DNA of 45,821 nucleotides, from assembly GCA_964429875.1 (NCBI GenBank), contig CAYSDL010000009.1, positions 1 through 45,821 of the forward strand, given 5' to 3'. The notes beneath the pieces were generated by a model. That model worked only from the letters and a program-made list of their open reading frames with translations. It was not told the origin of the DNA and ran no database searches. The first letter of the stretch is position 1; every line of letters begins with the position of its first letter. Source of the DNA: CAYSDL01 sp964429875 (GTDB lineage Bacteria; Fidelibacterota; Marinisomatia; SCGC-AAA003-L08; D37C17). Both the position numbers and the translations under genes were made by a program. This document shows, one piece after another, positions 17,105 to 27,014 of this stretch.

Positions 17105-17554
17105 ATGTCTTTTACAGGTGAATATCATAATTTGCTTGATCAGAAAAACAGATTGAGCATTCCGGCAAAATACAGAAATAAGCTAAACCCTGCGAATGAT
17201 AAAACATTTGTTTTATGCAAAGGTTTTGATGCTTGCTTGTTTCTGTATCCTATTGAAGAGTGGAGAATTGTAGAAGAACAATTATCATCTTTAAGCAGTA
17301 TAAAAGATAGGCATAGAAACTTCATTAGGAATATTGTACGACATGCCAATTATTTGAGGTACGACTCACAAGGGAGGGTTGCAATTCCTGACCTTTTACT
17401 TAACTATGCTAACATTCAAAAAGAAGTTCTTGTTATAGGGATGTTAAAAAAAATAGAGCTTTGGGATCCTAATACACTAAGTAAACATGAGAAAAAGAAA
17501 GATTTTCTTTCTGATGAAGATTTTGAAGATTTAGCTAATGAAATTAATTTTTAG
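17105..17554 (+). CDS. mraZ: Transcriptional regulator MraZ
   Basis: Ring-forming DNA-binding protein that regulates the dcw cluster it heads. The 149 residues contain two AbrB-like half motifs, DQKNRLSIPAKYR (about 12-24) and DSQGRVAIPDLLL (about 87-99), which form the swapped-hairpin folds, plus the ELWDP segment of the second repeat. AGGA precedes the ATG by four bases. TGGGG boxes sit upstream in the promoter. The length is normal for the family. Confidence 0.97.
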   Translation: MSFTGEYHNLLDQKNRLSIPAKYRNKLNPANDKTFVLCKGFDACLFLYPIEEWRIVEEQLSSLSSIKDRHRNFIRNIVRHANYLRYDSQGRVAIPDLLLNYANIQKEVLVIGMLKKIELWDPNTLSKHEKKKDFLSDEDFEDLANEINF

Positions 17555-17563
17555 TTAATTGAT

Positions 17564-18490
17564 ATGACACAATACCATGTTCCCATTTTATCAGATGAGG
17601 TGGTTGAAAATTTGGTATTGAACCCTAGGGGAATTTATATGGACTGTACTGTAGGATTTGGTGGCCATTCAGAAAAAATTTTAGAAAAGCTAAACAATCA
17701 AGGGATGTTAATAGGAATGGATATTGACCCCTATGCGTTTAAAAAATCGAAGAATAAGCTTAATAATAACTATAAGAATTTCAATTTATATAATTGTTCT
17801 TATGTTAATTTTCCTGAGATTTTAAAGAAAATTAATTTTAATAAAGTTGATGGCTTTTTATTTGATCTTGGTATCTCCTCCTACCAAGTTAATAATGCGC
17901 ATAGGGGTTTTTCATATATGAATGATGGGCCACTTGATATGAGGTTTAATCCCAATGATATAAAAGCTGATACAGCCAAAGAGATTCTAAGTAAAATTGA
18001 TATTTCTGAATTATCAGAATCTATTCGAATTTTTGGTGAAGAAAAAAACTATAGACGAATTTCACAAAGCATAATAGATGCAAGAGATAAGGGAAAATTA
18101 GATTCAACTTTCGATTTAAAAAATGCTATTTGTAAAACAGTTCCTCAAAAACATGCAATGAAAACTTTATCAAGAGTTTTTCAAGCCATTAGAATAGTCT
18201 CAAATAATGAGATGACTATATTAAAAGAAACGTTGAAAAAAACATATAAATATCTAAATAAAGGTGGCAGGGTAGCTGTAATATCATTCCATTCCGTAGA
18301 GGATAGAATTGTAAAACATTTTTTTAAAGATTCAGTTATTTACAAAAATTCAACTTATGATATTGAATGCAAATTAGAAGATAAGGTTTTCAAATTAGTT
18401 AATAAAAAACCTATCGTACCTAATTTAGAAGAAATCAATCTGAATCCAAGATCAAGAAGCGCCAAACTTCGAATAGCTGAGAGAGTATGA
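17564..18490 (+). CDS. rsmH: 16S rRNA (cytosine-1402-N4)-methyltransferase RsmH
   Basis: SAM-dependent methyltransferase acting on 16S rRNA C1402. Conserved parts visible in the 308 residues are YHVPILSDEVVENL, the SAM loop DCTVGFGGHSEKIL, DIDPYA, FLFDLGISSYQ, the flap RGFSYMNDGPLDMRF, RVFQAIRI, and the C-terminal VAVISFHSVEDRIVK and RSRSAKLRIAE. The start nine bases after mraZ and the 4-base ATGA overlap with the next gene place it firmly in the dcw operon. Confidence 0.98.
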   Translation: MTQYHVPILSDEVVENLVLNPRGIYMDCTVGFGGHSEKILEKLNNQGMLIGMDIDPYAFKKSKNKLNNNYKNFNLYNCSYVNFPEILKKINFNKVDGFLFDLGISSYQVNNAHRGFSYMNDGPLDMRFNPNDIKADTAKEILSKIDISELSESIRIFGEEKNYRRISQSIIDARDKGKLDSTFDLKNAICKTVPQKHAMKTLSRVFQAIRIVSNNEMTILKETLKKTYKYLNKGGRVAVISFHSVEDRIVKHFFKDSVIYKNSTYDIECKLEDKVFKLVNKKPIVPNLEEINLNPRSRSAKLRIAERV

Positions 18491-18774
18491 GTAAAAGAGA
18501 GTATAAACAAAATTTTTCAAAATTTATATTTTATACTTTTTTTATAATAATTATTACTCTCATAATTTTATCAAAATTAACTATTAAAAATGAATGTGTG
18601 AAAACTCAATTAAAAATTGAGGACTTACACAAATTACAGATAAGTAATTCAAACATTGTAAAAGAATTGCAAAGTAATAAAGATTTTCTAATGAGTGAAG
18701 ACCATATTAGCAATTTTCTTTCAAATCAAATGCTCGTAGTAGCTCCTGAAACTTTATTAATACATATTAAATGA
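18487..18774 (+). CDS. ftsL: FtsL-like divisome protein
   Basis: Small bitopic protein, 95 aa: a basic N-terminus, one membrane helix (about 13-33) and a short periplasmic segment able to form a coiled coil (KTQLKIEDLHKLQISNSNIV). FtsL family sequences are poorly conserved; the call rests on size, topology and its invariable position between rsmH and ftsI. It overlaps both neighbours by ATGA. In other bacteria FtsL works with FtsB and FtsQ to activate FtsW/FtsI. No FtsB gene is seen in the window. Confidence 0.8.
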   Translation: MSKREYKQNFSKFIFYTFFIIIITLIILSKLTIKNECVKTQLKIEDLHKLQISNSNIVKELQSNKDFLMSEDHISNFLSNQMLVVAPETLLIHIK

Positions 18775-20717
18775 GAAGATTTTTCAAATATCATAATATT
18801 AGAATTAATAGATTATCATTCTTCATAGTTTTGTTCAATATATTTTTATTAATAATTTTTTTTAAAATACAAATTTTAGATAATAGTAATTATGAAAAGA
18901 TAGTTAATTCAAAAGGGTGGAAAAATAAAACTATATTTGGAAAAAGGGGCAAGATATTAGATGCAAATGGTAAAAGTTTAGCTATATCTATAAGCAAATA
19001 TGATTTTTGGGTCAATACAAATCAAGATTTTAATAAAAATAAAATTTCAATACTTTTATCTGAAACTTTTAATAAGCCGATTGATTATTACATTGAAAAA
19101 TTAAATAGAAAGTCAAATTACGTACTTCTTGAAAGAAATTGCCTATATCTTGAAGCTTCAAATATTCTGGAAGAGATTAACTCAATTGAAGGTTTAAGGT
19201 ATAATGAAAAAAATAATAGATTTTATCCTTACAACAATCTAGCTTGCCAAGTATTAGGGTATGTCAATTTAGAGGGAAAAGGAGTCTATGGGATTGAAGA
19301 AAATTTTAATAATATTTTATCTGGAGACACTTCTAAAATAAAATTAAAAAAAGCACTTAAAGGAAAATACTTAAAGCATAATGAAAAAAATAATATTAAT
19401 GGATATGAAATATCCCTTACAATTGATGTTGATTATCAAAAAATTCTTGATGAAGAAATTAAAAAAGTATTAGAATCAACAAATGCTCTTAGTGCAAATG
19501 GATTAATTATAAATCCAAATACTGGAGATATTATAGCTATGAGTTCAATGCCAGATTTTGATCCAAATAATTATTTTAATTACAATATAAAAAATTACAG
19601 CAATAGAGTGATTTGTGATTCGTATGAGCCTGGATCAACATTTAAAATCGTTGCTTTGTCTCAAGCATTAGAGTCAAATAAATACACCTTAAAAGATAGC
19701 ATACATTGCGATGAAGGAAAACATAGATTATCTAATAATAAAATATTAACAGACCATGAACCACATGGGATGTTATCATTACTTGACATCTTTGCATATT
19801 CTAGTAATATAGGAACTGCTAAACTTATTAACAGCTTTAATAATATAGAATACTATGAATTATGTAAAAAATTTGGCTTTGGGAATAAAACTGGGATACC
19901 ATTTAAAAGTGAATCTAGCGGAAAAATTCGATCAATTGACAATTGGTCAAAAACATCTAAGAATTATATATCTATAGGCCAAGAAATATCAGCAACATCT
20001 TTACAAATAGCATTAGCTTATTGTGCTATAGCAAATGGTGGATACTTAATGAAGCCACATATAATTAAGGAAATCAAAGACCGGGACAATCTTATTTATA
20101 AAAGAGATGTAAAGCCAATAAGACATACTATTAGCAATAACACATCAAATACAATCCTTGAAGCGATGGAAAAAGTAGTATCCTATGGAACTGCTAAGGA
20201 GATTGGTCTTTCCGGATACAAAATTGGAGGAAAAACAGGAACGGCCCAAAAATTTATCAATAATTCATATTCTTCTAATCAATTTGTTTCATCATTTGTA
20301 TCTATTTATCCAACAACTAAGCCCGATTATGTCATTTACATTTCTATTGACTCGCCTGATTATGGATATCATTGGGCAAATGAATCTGCTGTTCCAGCTA
20401 CAAAAGAAATAATTAAAAGAATTATTATTATTGATGGGACTTCAGAAAACAGGCAATCAACTCTCTTATCAAACTCTACAACTACCAATAAAAGAATAAG
20501 AAACAAATATATTCATAATGAAGTTAATCATAATGATAAGAATAATTCTGTTCCAAATTTTAAAGGAAAAACTTTTAAAGAGGCGCTAAGAATTGCAAAT
20601 ATTAAAGGATTGACCTTATCTCCAGATGCTATTTCTGGTAAAATAATTTGGCAATCCATACAACCTGGAAAAACATTCGAAAATAATGAGATTTGCGAAT
20701 TAAAATTAAAACTATAA
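18771..20717 (+). CDS. ftsI: Peptidoglycan transpeptidase FtsI (PBP3) with C-terminal PASTA domain
   Basis: Septal class B penicillin-binding protein, 648 aa. A short cytoplasmic tail and membrane helix (about 12-33) precede the pedestal domain (RGKILDANGKSLA). The transpeptidase domain carries the SxxK site Ser289-Thr-Phe-Lys292, the SxN site Ser344-Ser-Asn346 and the Lys488-Thr-Gly490 motif. Residues about 593-648 form one PASTA domain (VPNFKGKTFKEALRIA ... SIQPG), a fold that binds muropeptides or beta-lactams in some proteins. PASTA-bearing division PBPs are known in Gram-positives and in Bacteroidetes-like diderms; E. coli FtsI lacks it. It overlaps ftsL by ATGA and murE by one base (TAATG). 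Confidence 0.97.
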   Translation: MRRFFKYHNIRINRLSFFIVLFNIFLLIIFFKIQILDNSNYEKIVNSKGWKNKTIFGKRGKILDANGKSLAISISKYDFWVNTNQDFNKNKISILLSETFNKPIDYYIEKLNRKSNYVLLERNCLYLEASNILEEINSIEGLRYNEKNNRFYPYNNLACQVLGYVNLEGKGVYGIEENFNNILSGDTSKIKLKKALKGKYLKHNEKNNINGYEISLTIDVDYQKILDEEIKKVLESTNALSANGLIINPNTGDIIAMSSMPDFDPNNYFNYNIKNYSNRVICDSYEPGSTFKIVALSQALESNKYTLKDSIHCDEGKHRLSNNKILTDHEPHGMLSLLDIFAYSSNIGTAKLINSFNNIEYYELCKKFGFGNKTGIPFKSESSGKIRSIDNWSKTSKNYISIGQEISATSLQIALAYCAIANGGYLMKPHIIKEIKDRDNLIYKRDVKPIRHTISNNTSNTILEAMEKVVSYGTAKEIGLSGYKIGGKTGTAQKFINNSYSSNQFVSSFVSIYPTTKPDYVIYISIDSPDYGYHWANESAVPATKEIIKRIIIIDGTSENRQSTLLSNSTTTNKRIRNKYIHNEVNHNDKNNSVPNFKGKTFKEALRIANIKGLTLSPDAISGKIIWQSIQPGKTFENNEICELKLKL

Positions 20718-22168
20718 TGAAATTAATAAATATACTTAAAAATATTAATTACAATGGCAATCCTGATGATAGAGATATTTTGAGTATCACTCATGATTCA
20801 AGGAAAGTAAAAAAAGGAACACTCTTCATTGCTATATCAGGAGATAATAATGATGGCCATGATTTTATTTTTGAGGCAGTTGGAAAAGGTGCAACTGCTA
20901 TTGTTGCAAATGGGAGAGCTCCAGAAACTAATTTAGTTCCAGTTATACAAGTTAAAAACCCAAGAAAAACAATGTCAAAAATAGCTGCAAATTTTTACAA
21001 TAATCCATCTAAAAATTTAGAGATCATTGGTATAACGGGGACAAATGGAAAAACTACTACTACTCAAATAATTGATCAAATATTAAAAGATAATAATTAT
21101 TCAAGTAGCTCATTAGGCTCCCTAGGATTTAACTCACCTTCAGGAATTATTTCTACCGGCTTTACAACCCCTGAGTCAATTGAACTCCAGCAAATTTTAA
21201 AAACAATGAAAGATGGCGGAATAAATTATGTCCCAATGGAAATATCATCTCATGCGATTGAGATGAACAGAATCGATGATTTAAAAGTTGATATAGGAAT
21301 TTTTACAAATCTTGGGTTGGATCATATTGATTTTCACAAAACTCAAGAACAGTATTTTCATACTAAATTAAAATTATTTAAAAAATTAAATAAAGATAGT
21401 ACAGCTATTCTTAATTCAGATGATCCCTACTCAAATAAAATAATAAAATCAATTAAATGTAACCATTTAACCTATGGATTTAATAAAAATTCTGATCTTG
21501 CAATTCTAGACTATCATATTTCTTTGAATTCATCTTTTGCAAAAATTAAATATAATAAAAAGGTTTATAATATTAGCACTAATCTCATTGGGAAATTTAA
21601 TTTATATAATATAGCCTCTGCAATGCTCTGTTGCTTAAAAATTGGGGTCAAAATAGAAGATATTATTTATACTATAAAAAATCTGAAGAATGTTTCTGGA
21701 AGATTTGAAAAATATGACTTCCCTGAAAAAAACAGCATAGCAATCATTGATTATGCACATTCTCCTGATGCATTTGAGAACATCTTTAAATGCATTAATG
21801 AATTTAAGAAATCTAAAAAAATCATAACTATATTTGGATGTGGTGGAAACAGGGATCAATCAAAAAGATCTAAAATGGCAAAGATAGCTGATAGAAACTC
21901 TGATTTTATTTATTTAACAGAAGATAATTCAAGATTTGAAAAACTTCAAGATATAACCAATGATATTCTTAAAGGATTTACTACAAACAACTATGAGATT
22001 ATTAATGATCGTCAAAAAGCTATTGAAAAAGCTTTAATAGATAATGATAACTCGATTTTTTTAATTCTTGGAAAAGGAGTTGAAAATTATCAACTAAGAA
22101 AAGGTATTAAATATCCACACTCAGATATTGAAATAGTTAAAAATTTTATCAATGAGAACAATAATTAA
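20717..22168 (+). CDS. murE: UDP-MurNAc-tripeptide synthetase MurE
   Basis: Adds the third residue to the peptidoglycan stem peptide. I use the ATG at 20717, overlapping the ftsI TAA by one base, instead of the TTG at 20693, giving 483 aa. The ATP loop is GITGTNGKTTT (about 105-115), and HDSR near the N-terminus binds UDP-MurNAc. The residue-selecting motif is Asp403-Asn-Ser-Arg406 (DNSR). Diaminopimelate-adding enzymes have DNPR, and the retained Arg argues for meso-DAP despite the Pro-to-Ser change. The C-terminus ends with the usual GKGVENYQ and HSDIE segments. Confidence 0.97.
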   Translation: MKLINILKNINYNGNPDDRDILSITHDSRKVKKGTLFIAISGDNNDGHDFIFEAVGKGATAIVANGRAPETNLVPVIQVKNPRKTMSKIAANFYNNPSKNLEIIGITGTNGKTTTTQIIDQILKDNNYSSSSLGSLGFNSPSGIISTGFTTPESIELQQILKTMKDGGINYVPMEISSHAIEMNRIDDLKVDIGIFTNLGLDHIDFHKTQEQYFHTKLKLFKKLNKDSTAILNSDDPYSNKIIKSIKCNHLTYGFNKNSDLAILDYHISLNSSFAKIKYNKKVYNISTNLIGKFNLYNIASAMLCCLKIGVKIEDIIYTIKNLKNVSGRFEKYDFPEKNSIAIIDYAHSPDAFENIFKCINEFKKSKKIITIFGCGGNRDQSKRSKMAKIADRNSDFIYLTEDNSRFEKLQDITNDILKGFTTNNYEIINDRQKAIEKALIDNDNSIFLILGKGVENYQLRKGIKYPHSDIEIVKNFINENNN

Positions 22169-23474
22169 AGATAAAGACAATTTTATTAAAATGTTTAATA
22201 ATATATTTAAAGATAATAATATCAAAGATATAAATGGAATTACAATTGATTCTAGGAAAATTGAATCAAATGATATTTTCATACCTATAAAAGGAGATAA
22301 TTATGATGGTCATCATTTTATTTCATCTGCAATTAATTCTGGGGCACAATTATCTTTTAGTGAAAATACCAAAAAATCAAAGGACATAATTAATATAAAA
22401 AGCTCATTAGGTATTATTAATCAATTAGCAAATAAATGGCATTCAAAATCTCAAGCTAAAGTATTAGGAATAACTGGGTCTAATGGAAAAACCACTACTA
22501 AAGAATTGTTGTTTTCAATTTTATCGAAAAAATATAGATGTTCTAAGAGTGAAGGCAATTTCAATAGTTCCATAGGCTTACCTTTGACATTTCTCAGTTC
22601 AAAATTAGATGATGACTTTTGTATCCTTGAATATGGAGCAAGTAAGCCAAATGAAATAAAGAGCCTCTGCAAAACTATTGCGCCAACTTATAGTTTGATT
22701 ACAAATATTTCTGAAGCTCATATTGAAAATTTTTCTTCATTAGATGAAATAATTAAAACAAAATCTGCTATCTACAAAGATTTGGAAGAAAACGATATAG
22801 CCTTTATAAATAATGATTTAGATAATATAAAAAATATTAAAATAGAAAGTAAAAAGATAACTTTTGGGTTTAAAAACAAATCAGACTTTAATGGTGAAAT
22901 AATCTCAAAAAATAATTTTTATTATTTAAAAATCAATCATGAGAAATATCCTATACCATCTAACCTTGTGCATCTGAAAGAAAATTTGTTATCAGCAATT
23001 AGTATTTCATTATTTTTCAATATTAGTAAAAATAATATTGTAAATACATTAAACGACTTCAATCTTCCAATAGGAAGAGGAGGCCGTATCTTCAAAAACA
23101 ATTTAGAAATAATTGATGATTCATATAATGCAAACCCTGAGTCAGTAAAACTTTCAATTAAAAGATTCAATAATATATATACAAAAGGTAAAAAAATATT
23201 TGTTTTTGGAGATATGCTTGAATTAGGTAAACAAGCAATAGCTTATCATAAAAATATATCTAAAATTTTGGATAGATCTAAAATAAATTTCCTGATAACA
23301 TATGGAGACCTCACAAAATTTACATTTGAAGATGTTAGTAATAACTCTATTATTAAAAAACATTTTACTACAATAGATGACTTAAAAAAATATATCTATA
23401 AAATTTCAGAAAGAGGAGATTCGATTTATTTAAAAGGATCTCGTAGCATGGGATTAGAAAGAATATATAAATGA
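22152..23474 (+). CDS. murF: UDP-MurNAc-tripeptide--D-Ala-D-Ala ligase MurF
   Basis: Adds D-Ala-D-Ala, completing the UDP-MurNAc-pentapeptide. The 440 residues show ITIDSRKI and FIPIKGDNYDGHHF (substrate domain), the ATP loop GITGSNGKTTT, EGNFNSSIGLPLTFL, LEYGAS, ITNISEAHIENF and the C-terminal DDSYNANPES. It overlaps murE by 17 bases and mraY by ATGA. Its presence between murE and mraY is the proteobacterial order; several Bacteroidetes dcw clusters lack murF here. Confidence 0.97.
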   Translation: MRTIIKDKDNFIKMFNNIFKDNNIKDINGITIDSRKIESNDIFIPIKGDNYDGHHFISSAINSGAQLSFSENTKKSKDIINIKSSLGIINQLANKWHSKSQAKVLGITGSNGKTTTKELLFSILSKKYRCSKSEGNFNSSIGLPLTFLSSKLDDDFCILEYGASKPNEIKSLCKTIAPTYSLITNISEAHIENFSSLDEIIKTKSAIYKDLEENDIAFINNDLDNIKNIKIESKKITFGFKNKSDFNGEIISKNNFYYLKINHEKYPIPSNLVHLKENLLSAISISLFFNISKNNIVNTLNDFNLPIGRGGRIFKNNLEIIDDSYNANPESVKLSIKRFNNIYTKGKKIFVFGDMLELGKQAIAYHKNISKILDRSKINFLITYGDLTKFTFEDVSNNSIIKKHFTTIDDLKKYIYKISERGDSIYLKGSRSMGLERIYK

Positions 23475-24586
23475 TATACTATCTATTCAATGATTTCAAT
23501 ATAACTCAATATATATCATTTAGAGCAGCTGGAGCTGCAATTACTGCATTATTATTATCATTCCTCATCGGGCCAAGAATCATCCGCACACTAGTTACTC
23601 ACAGTTATCGTGAGTCAATCCGAAAAAATGGGCCTGATTCTCACCAAAATAAAGAAGGAACACCATCAATGGGAGGGATAATCATTATTTTATCGATTGT
23701 CCTTCCCACGATCCTCTGGGCTAAAATTAATAACCCATTTATTATTACTGTTCTAGTATCTACTGTATGGATGGGAATAATTGGGTTTATTGATGACTAT
23801 CTTAAAATTAAGAAGAATTATTCAAAAGGATTAGTGGCACGTTATAAGCTTTTCGGACAAATTATTTTAGGTATTTTTATAGCAATAATGATTACCAAAT
23901 TTAATTTACAATATTATATAATAAACCTAGATAGCTCACAAACTGAAATTGCAAAAAATAGTATTTCTTTACCTTTTATTGCTAATGGACATATGAATAT
24001 TGGCATATTATATATTCCCTTAATTTTAATAATAGTTATGGCAACTTCTAATGCTGTCAATCTAACTGATGGGCTTGATGGGCTAGCTACAGGATTGACT
24101 GCAATTTCTACATTAGTATTTGGGGCAATTGCATATGCTAGTGGAAGAATTGATTACAGCAATTATTTAAACATTATTTATGTTCCGAATAGCGGAGAAT
24201 TATTTATTTTTTCTTTAGCATTAATTGGAGCATGCATTGGGTTTTTATGGTTCAATGCATATCCAGCAAAAATATTTATGGGGGATGTTGGGTCACTATC
24301 TTTAGGAGCTGCACTTGGAACACTTGCAATATTATTAAAAAAAGAAATCTTACTAATAATAATTGGAGGTGTGTTTGTGTTTGAATCTTTATCAGTTATT
24401 ATACAAGTATGTTATTACAGATATTCGAAATATAAAAGCGGTGTTGGTAAAAGAATATTTAAAATGGCTCCACTGCACCACCATTTTGAATTAAAAGGTT
24501 GGCCAGAAACACATGTTGTTATAAGGTTCTGGATTATTGGAATTATCCTTGCATTATTGTCATTAACTACATTTAAAGTACAATAA
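23471..24586 (+). CDS. mraY: Phospho-MurNAc-pentapeptide-transferase MraY
   Basis: Integral membrane enzyme that makes lipid I from UDP-MurNAc-pentapeptide and undecaprenyl phosphate. At 371 aa with about ten membrane helices it has the family's usual size. Signatures are EGTPSMGGI, the catalytic Asp pair in GFIDDYLKI, NLTDGLDGLATG, NAYPAKIFMGDVGSLSLG and the substrate loop APLHHHFELKGWPE. It overlaps murF by ATGA and is followed by murD after one base. UppP, encoded at 41410-42198, regenerates its lipid substrate. Confidence 0.98.
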   Translation: MIYYLFNDFNITQYISFRAAGAAITALLLSFLIGPRIIRTLVTHSYRESIRKNGPDSHQNKEGTPSMGGIIIILSIVLPTILWAKINNPFIITVLVSTVWMGIIGFIDDYLKIKKNYSKGLVARYKLFGQIILGIFIAIMITKFNLQYYIINLDSSQTEIAKNSISLPFIANGHMNIGILYIPLILIIVMATSNAVNLTDGLDGLATGLTAISTLVFGAIAYASGRIDYSNYLNIIYVPNSGELFIFSLALIGACIGFLWFNAYPAKIFMGDVGSLSLGAALGTLAILLKKEILLIIIGGVFVFESLSVIIQVCYYRYSKYKSGVGKRIFKMAPLHHHFELKGWPETHVVIRFWIIGIILALLSLTTFKVQ

Positions 24587-24587
24587 A

Positions 24588-25910
24588 ATGAATGCTAAAA
24601 TATCTGAAATAAAAAACAACATTTCTGAAAAAAAAATTACTGTTTTTGGAGCAGGGATAAGTGGACTCGGAGCATCTTATTTAGCTAATTATCTAAATGC
24701 TGAAGTTTTTTTAAGTGATATAAAATATATTGATGAATCAATCACTAAAGATTTAGATCAAAATAATATTAAATATGAATTTGAACAACATTCAAATAAA
24801 TGTCTTGATTCAGATTTAGTAATTGTAAGTCCTGGAATAAATATTAAAAAAAATATTATTTTTAAAAAAATAAATAATAATAACATACCTATTATTAGTG
24901 AAATTGAATTTGCTTCATGGTTTACAAATTACCCTATTATTGCAATAACCGGATCAAATGGAAAATCTACAGTAGTAAAATTATTATATGAAATTTTCTT
25001 AAAAAAATATCCTAATACTCTCTTAGGAGGGAACATAGGGAAATCTTTTAGCGAGAACATTCTCAATGAAATCAAGAATAATAAAAAGGATATAATACAT
25101 ATTTTAGAGATTAGCAGTTTTCAATTAGAAAATATATATACTTTCAATCCAAAAGTTGCATGCATTATAAATATAACATGTGATCATTTAGATAGATATA
25201 AAAACATAGAAGACTATTTTAACACAAAATTAAATATTACTAGGAATTTCAAACAAGGATCATACATAGTATATGATGACAAAAATAAAAAATTGCATGA
25301 ATATTATAAAAATTTTAAGAATTCATTTGGACTATCATCTTTAAATGAAACTAAATATATCTTATCAAAAAATACAAATTTAGCAGGTGAGCATAATATA
25401 GACAATATAAGAGCATGTATTATTATTGCTAAAATTTTTGATATAGAAAAAAATGATCTAAAAAAGGCTCTAACAGATTTTAAATCTTTAGAACATCGAT
25501 TAGAAAACTTTAAAAAAATAAATGGAATTACATTTATAAATGATTCAAAGGGTACGAATGTTTATTCAACAAAAGCTGCGATCAATAGCTTTGATAATAA
25601 TATTATTTTAATTCTTGGCGGATCAAAAGGAATTATTGAAGAAGAGCTGCTAGATATTATTAATACAAATAGTATTCGCTATATTATTTGTTATGGTGAA
25701 GTAGGTGATGATTTATACCTATCACTAAAAAAAATAAAACCAATCATGTTTTTTAAATTGTTCCAAGATGCAATTTTAGAAAGCATTAAAATGGCAACTA
25801 AAGGTGATATCATTTTACTTTCACCAGCATTTAAAAGTTATGATCAATTTAAGAATTTTGAACAAAGAGGGAAAGCTTTCAAAAAAATAGTAAATAAATA
25901 TTATGCTTAA
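24588..25910 (+). CDS. murD: UDP-MurNAc-L-alanine--D-glutamate ligase MurD
   Basis: Cytoplasmic ligase adding D-Glu. The 440 residues include the N-terminal dinucleotide-like GAGISGLGASYLA (about 21-33), VSPGI, the ATP loop AITGSNGKSTVV (about 119-130), LGGNIGKSF, EISSFQLE, and the C-terminal domain with FINDSKGTNVYSTKAAI, ILGGSKG and LSPAFKSYDQFKNFEQRG. It starts one base after mraY and ends immediately before ftsW. Confidence 0.97.
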   Translation: MNAKISEIKNNISEKKITVFGAGISGLGASYLANYLNAEVFLSDIKYIDESITKDLDQNNIKYEFEQHSNKCLDSDLVIVSPGINIKKNIIFKKINNNNIPIISEIEFASWFTNYPIIAITGSNGKSTVVKLLYEIFLKKYPNTLLGGNIGKSFSENILNEIKNNKKDIIHILEISSFQLENIYTFNPKVACIINITCDHLDRYKNIEDYFNTKLNITRNFKQGSYIVYDDKNKKLHEYYKNFKNSFGLSSLNETKYILSKNTNLAGEHNIDNIRACIIIAKIFDIEKNDLKKALTDFKSLEHRLENFKKINGITFINDSKGTNVYSTKAAINSFDNNIILILGGSKGIIEEELLDIINTNSIRYIICYGEVGDDLYLSLKKIKPIMFFKLFQDAILESIKMATKGDIILLSPAFKSYDQFKNFEQRGKAFKKIVNKYYA

Positions 25911-27014
25911 ATGAAAAAAAAATATTTCATATATGATAATCCAATGATTTATTTGATAATACTAATAATAGGTATAGGTATAGTAATGATGTATAGTGCA
26001 AGCAGCACAGTTGCATTTAATAAATTTGATGATTACTCTTTTTATTTAAATAAACATATTATTCGATTAATAATTGGATTCTGTGCATTATTCATAATGT
26101 ATAATGTTAACTTTAAGTATTACAATATATATGCAAAAGAACTGCTGATTTTATCATGGTTAATACTAATTTGCGCATATTTCTTCAATGAAGGAGCTAC
26201 TACAAGAAGATGGCTTATTGTAGGTGGAAAAAATTTATTTACTACATCAGATTTTGCAAAGTTCACATTGATAATATTTACTGCTAATTTTATTGAAAAC
26301 AACAAAAAAAATATAAATGAATTAAAATTACTTATTTCTAACTATTTACCATACTTATTGATTTCATTAGGACTTATTTTTTTTCAACCTGATTTAAGTA
26401 CCACATTTGCAATTTCAATAATATTAATAAGCATGTTAATTATTGGAGGTTTAGAAATTAAATATATAGCGATTCCTATTTTTATTTCGTTTATATTAAT
26501 TGTAATTAGTGTATTAAATACTCCGTATCAATATAAAAGATTATCTAATTGGATAAATGGAATACATAATACACAAATCGAACATTCTGTGCAAGCTCTT
26601 GGTAATGGTGGATTTTTTGGAACGGGTATAGGTAATAGTATTATTAAAGATGGATTTATGCCAGAAGTTCACACTGATTTTATTTTGCCAATAATAGGTG
26701 AAGAATTAGGTTTCTTAGGTATAGTAATTATATTCTCACTATTTCTAATATTATACTTTCAAGGGATAAAGATTTGTAAAAAAGCTCCCAATATTTTCTC
26801 TTCAATGCTTGCTCTGGGACTAACAATAAATATATTGTATTATTTTCTTATTAATGCAAGCTATATAGTTGGCCTTTTACCAACTACTGGACTACCTATT
26901 CCATTTATAAGCTATGGAGGTTCACACACCTTATTCACACTTATTTCTGTTGGATTATTATTAAATATATCTAGTTATAATGGAAGGTATAATTATAAAA
27001 AATTAATATGGTAA
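25911..27014 (+). CDS. ftsW: Septal peptidoglycan polymerase FtsW (SEDS)
   Basis: SEDS-family glycosyltransferase that polymerises lipid II at the septum with FtsI. The 367 residues form about ten membrane helices. Landmarks are MMYSASS after the first helix, TTRRWL, the large loop with HSVQALGNGGFFGTGIG, the acidic PEVHTDFILPIIGEELG, and the closing TTGLPIPFISYGGSHTLF. The GEELG context and position between murD and murG favour FtsW over RodA. The ATG directly follows the murD stop. Confidence 0.97.
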   Translation: MKKKYFIYDNPMIYLIILIIGIGIVMMYSASSTVAFNKFDDYSFYLNKHIIRLIIGFCALFIMYNVNFKYYNIYAKELLILSWLILICAYFFNEGATTRRWLIVGGKNLFTTSDFAKFTLIIFTANFIENNKKNINELKLLISNYLPYLLISLGLIFFQPDLSTTFAISIILISMLIIGGLEIKYIAIPIFISFILIVISVLNTPYQYKRLSNWINGIHNTQIEHSVQALGNGGFFGTGIGNSIIKDGFMPEVHTDFILPIIGEELGFLGIVIIFSLFLILYFQGIKICKKAPNIFSSMLALGLTINILYYFLINASYIVGLLPTTGLPIPFISYGGSHTLFTLISVGLLLNISSYNGRYNYKKLIW

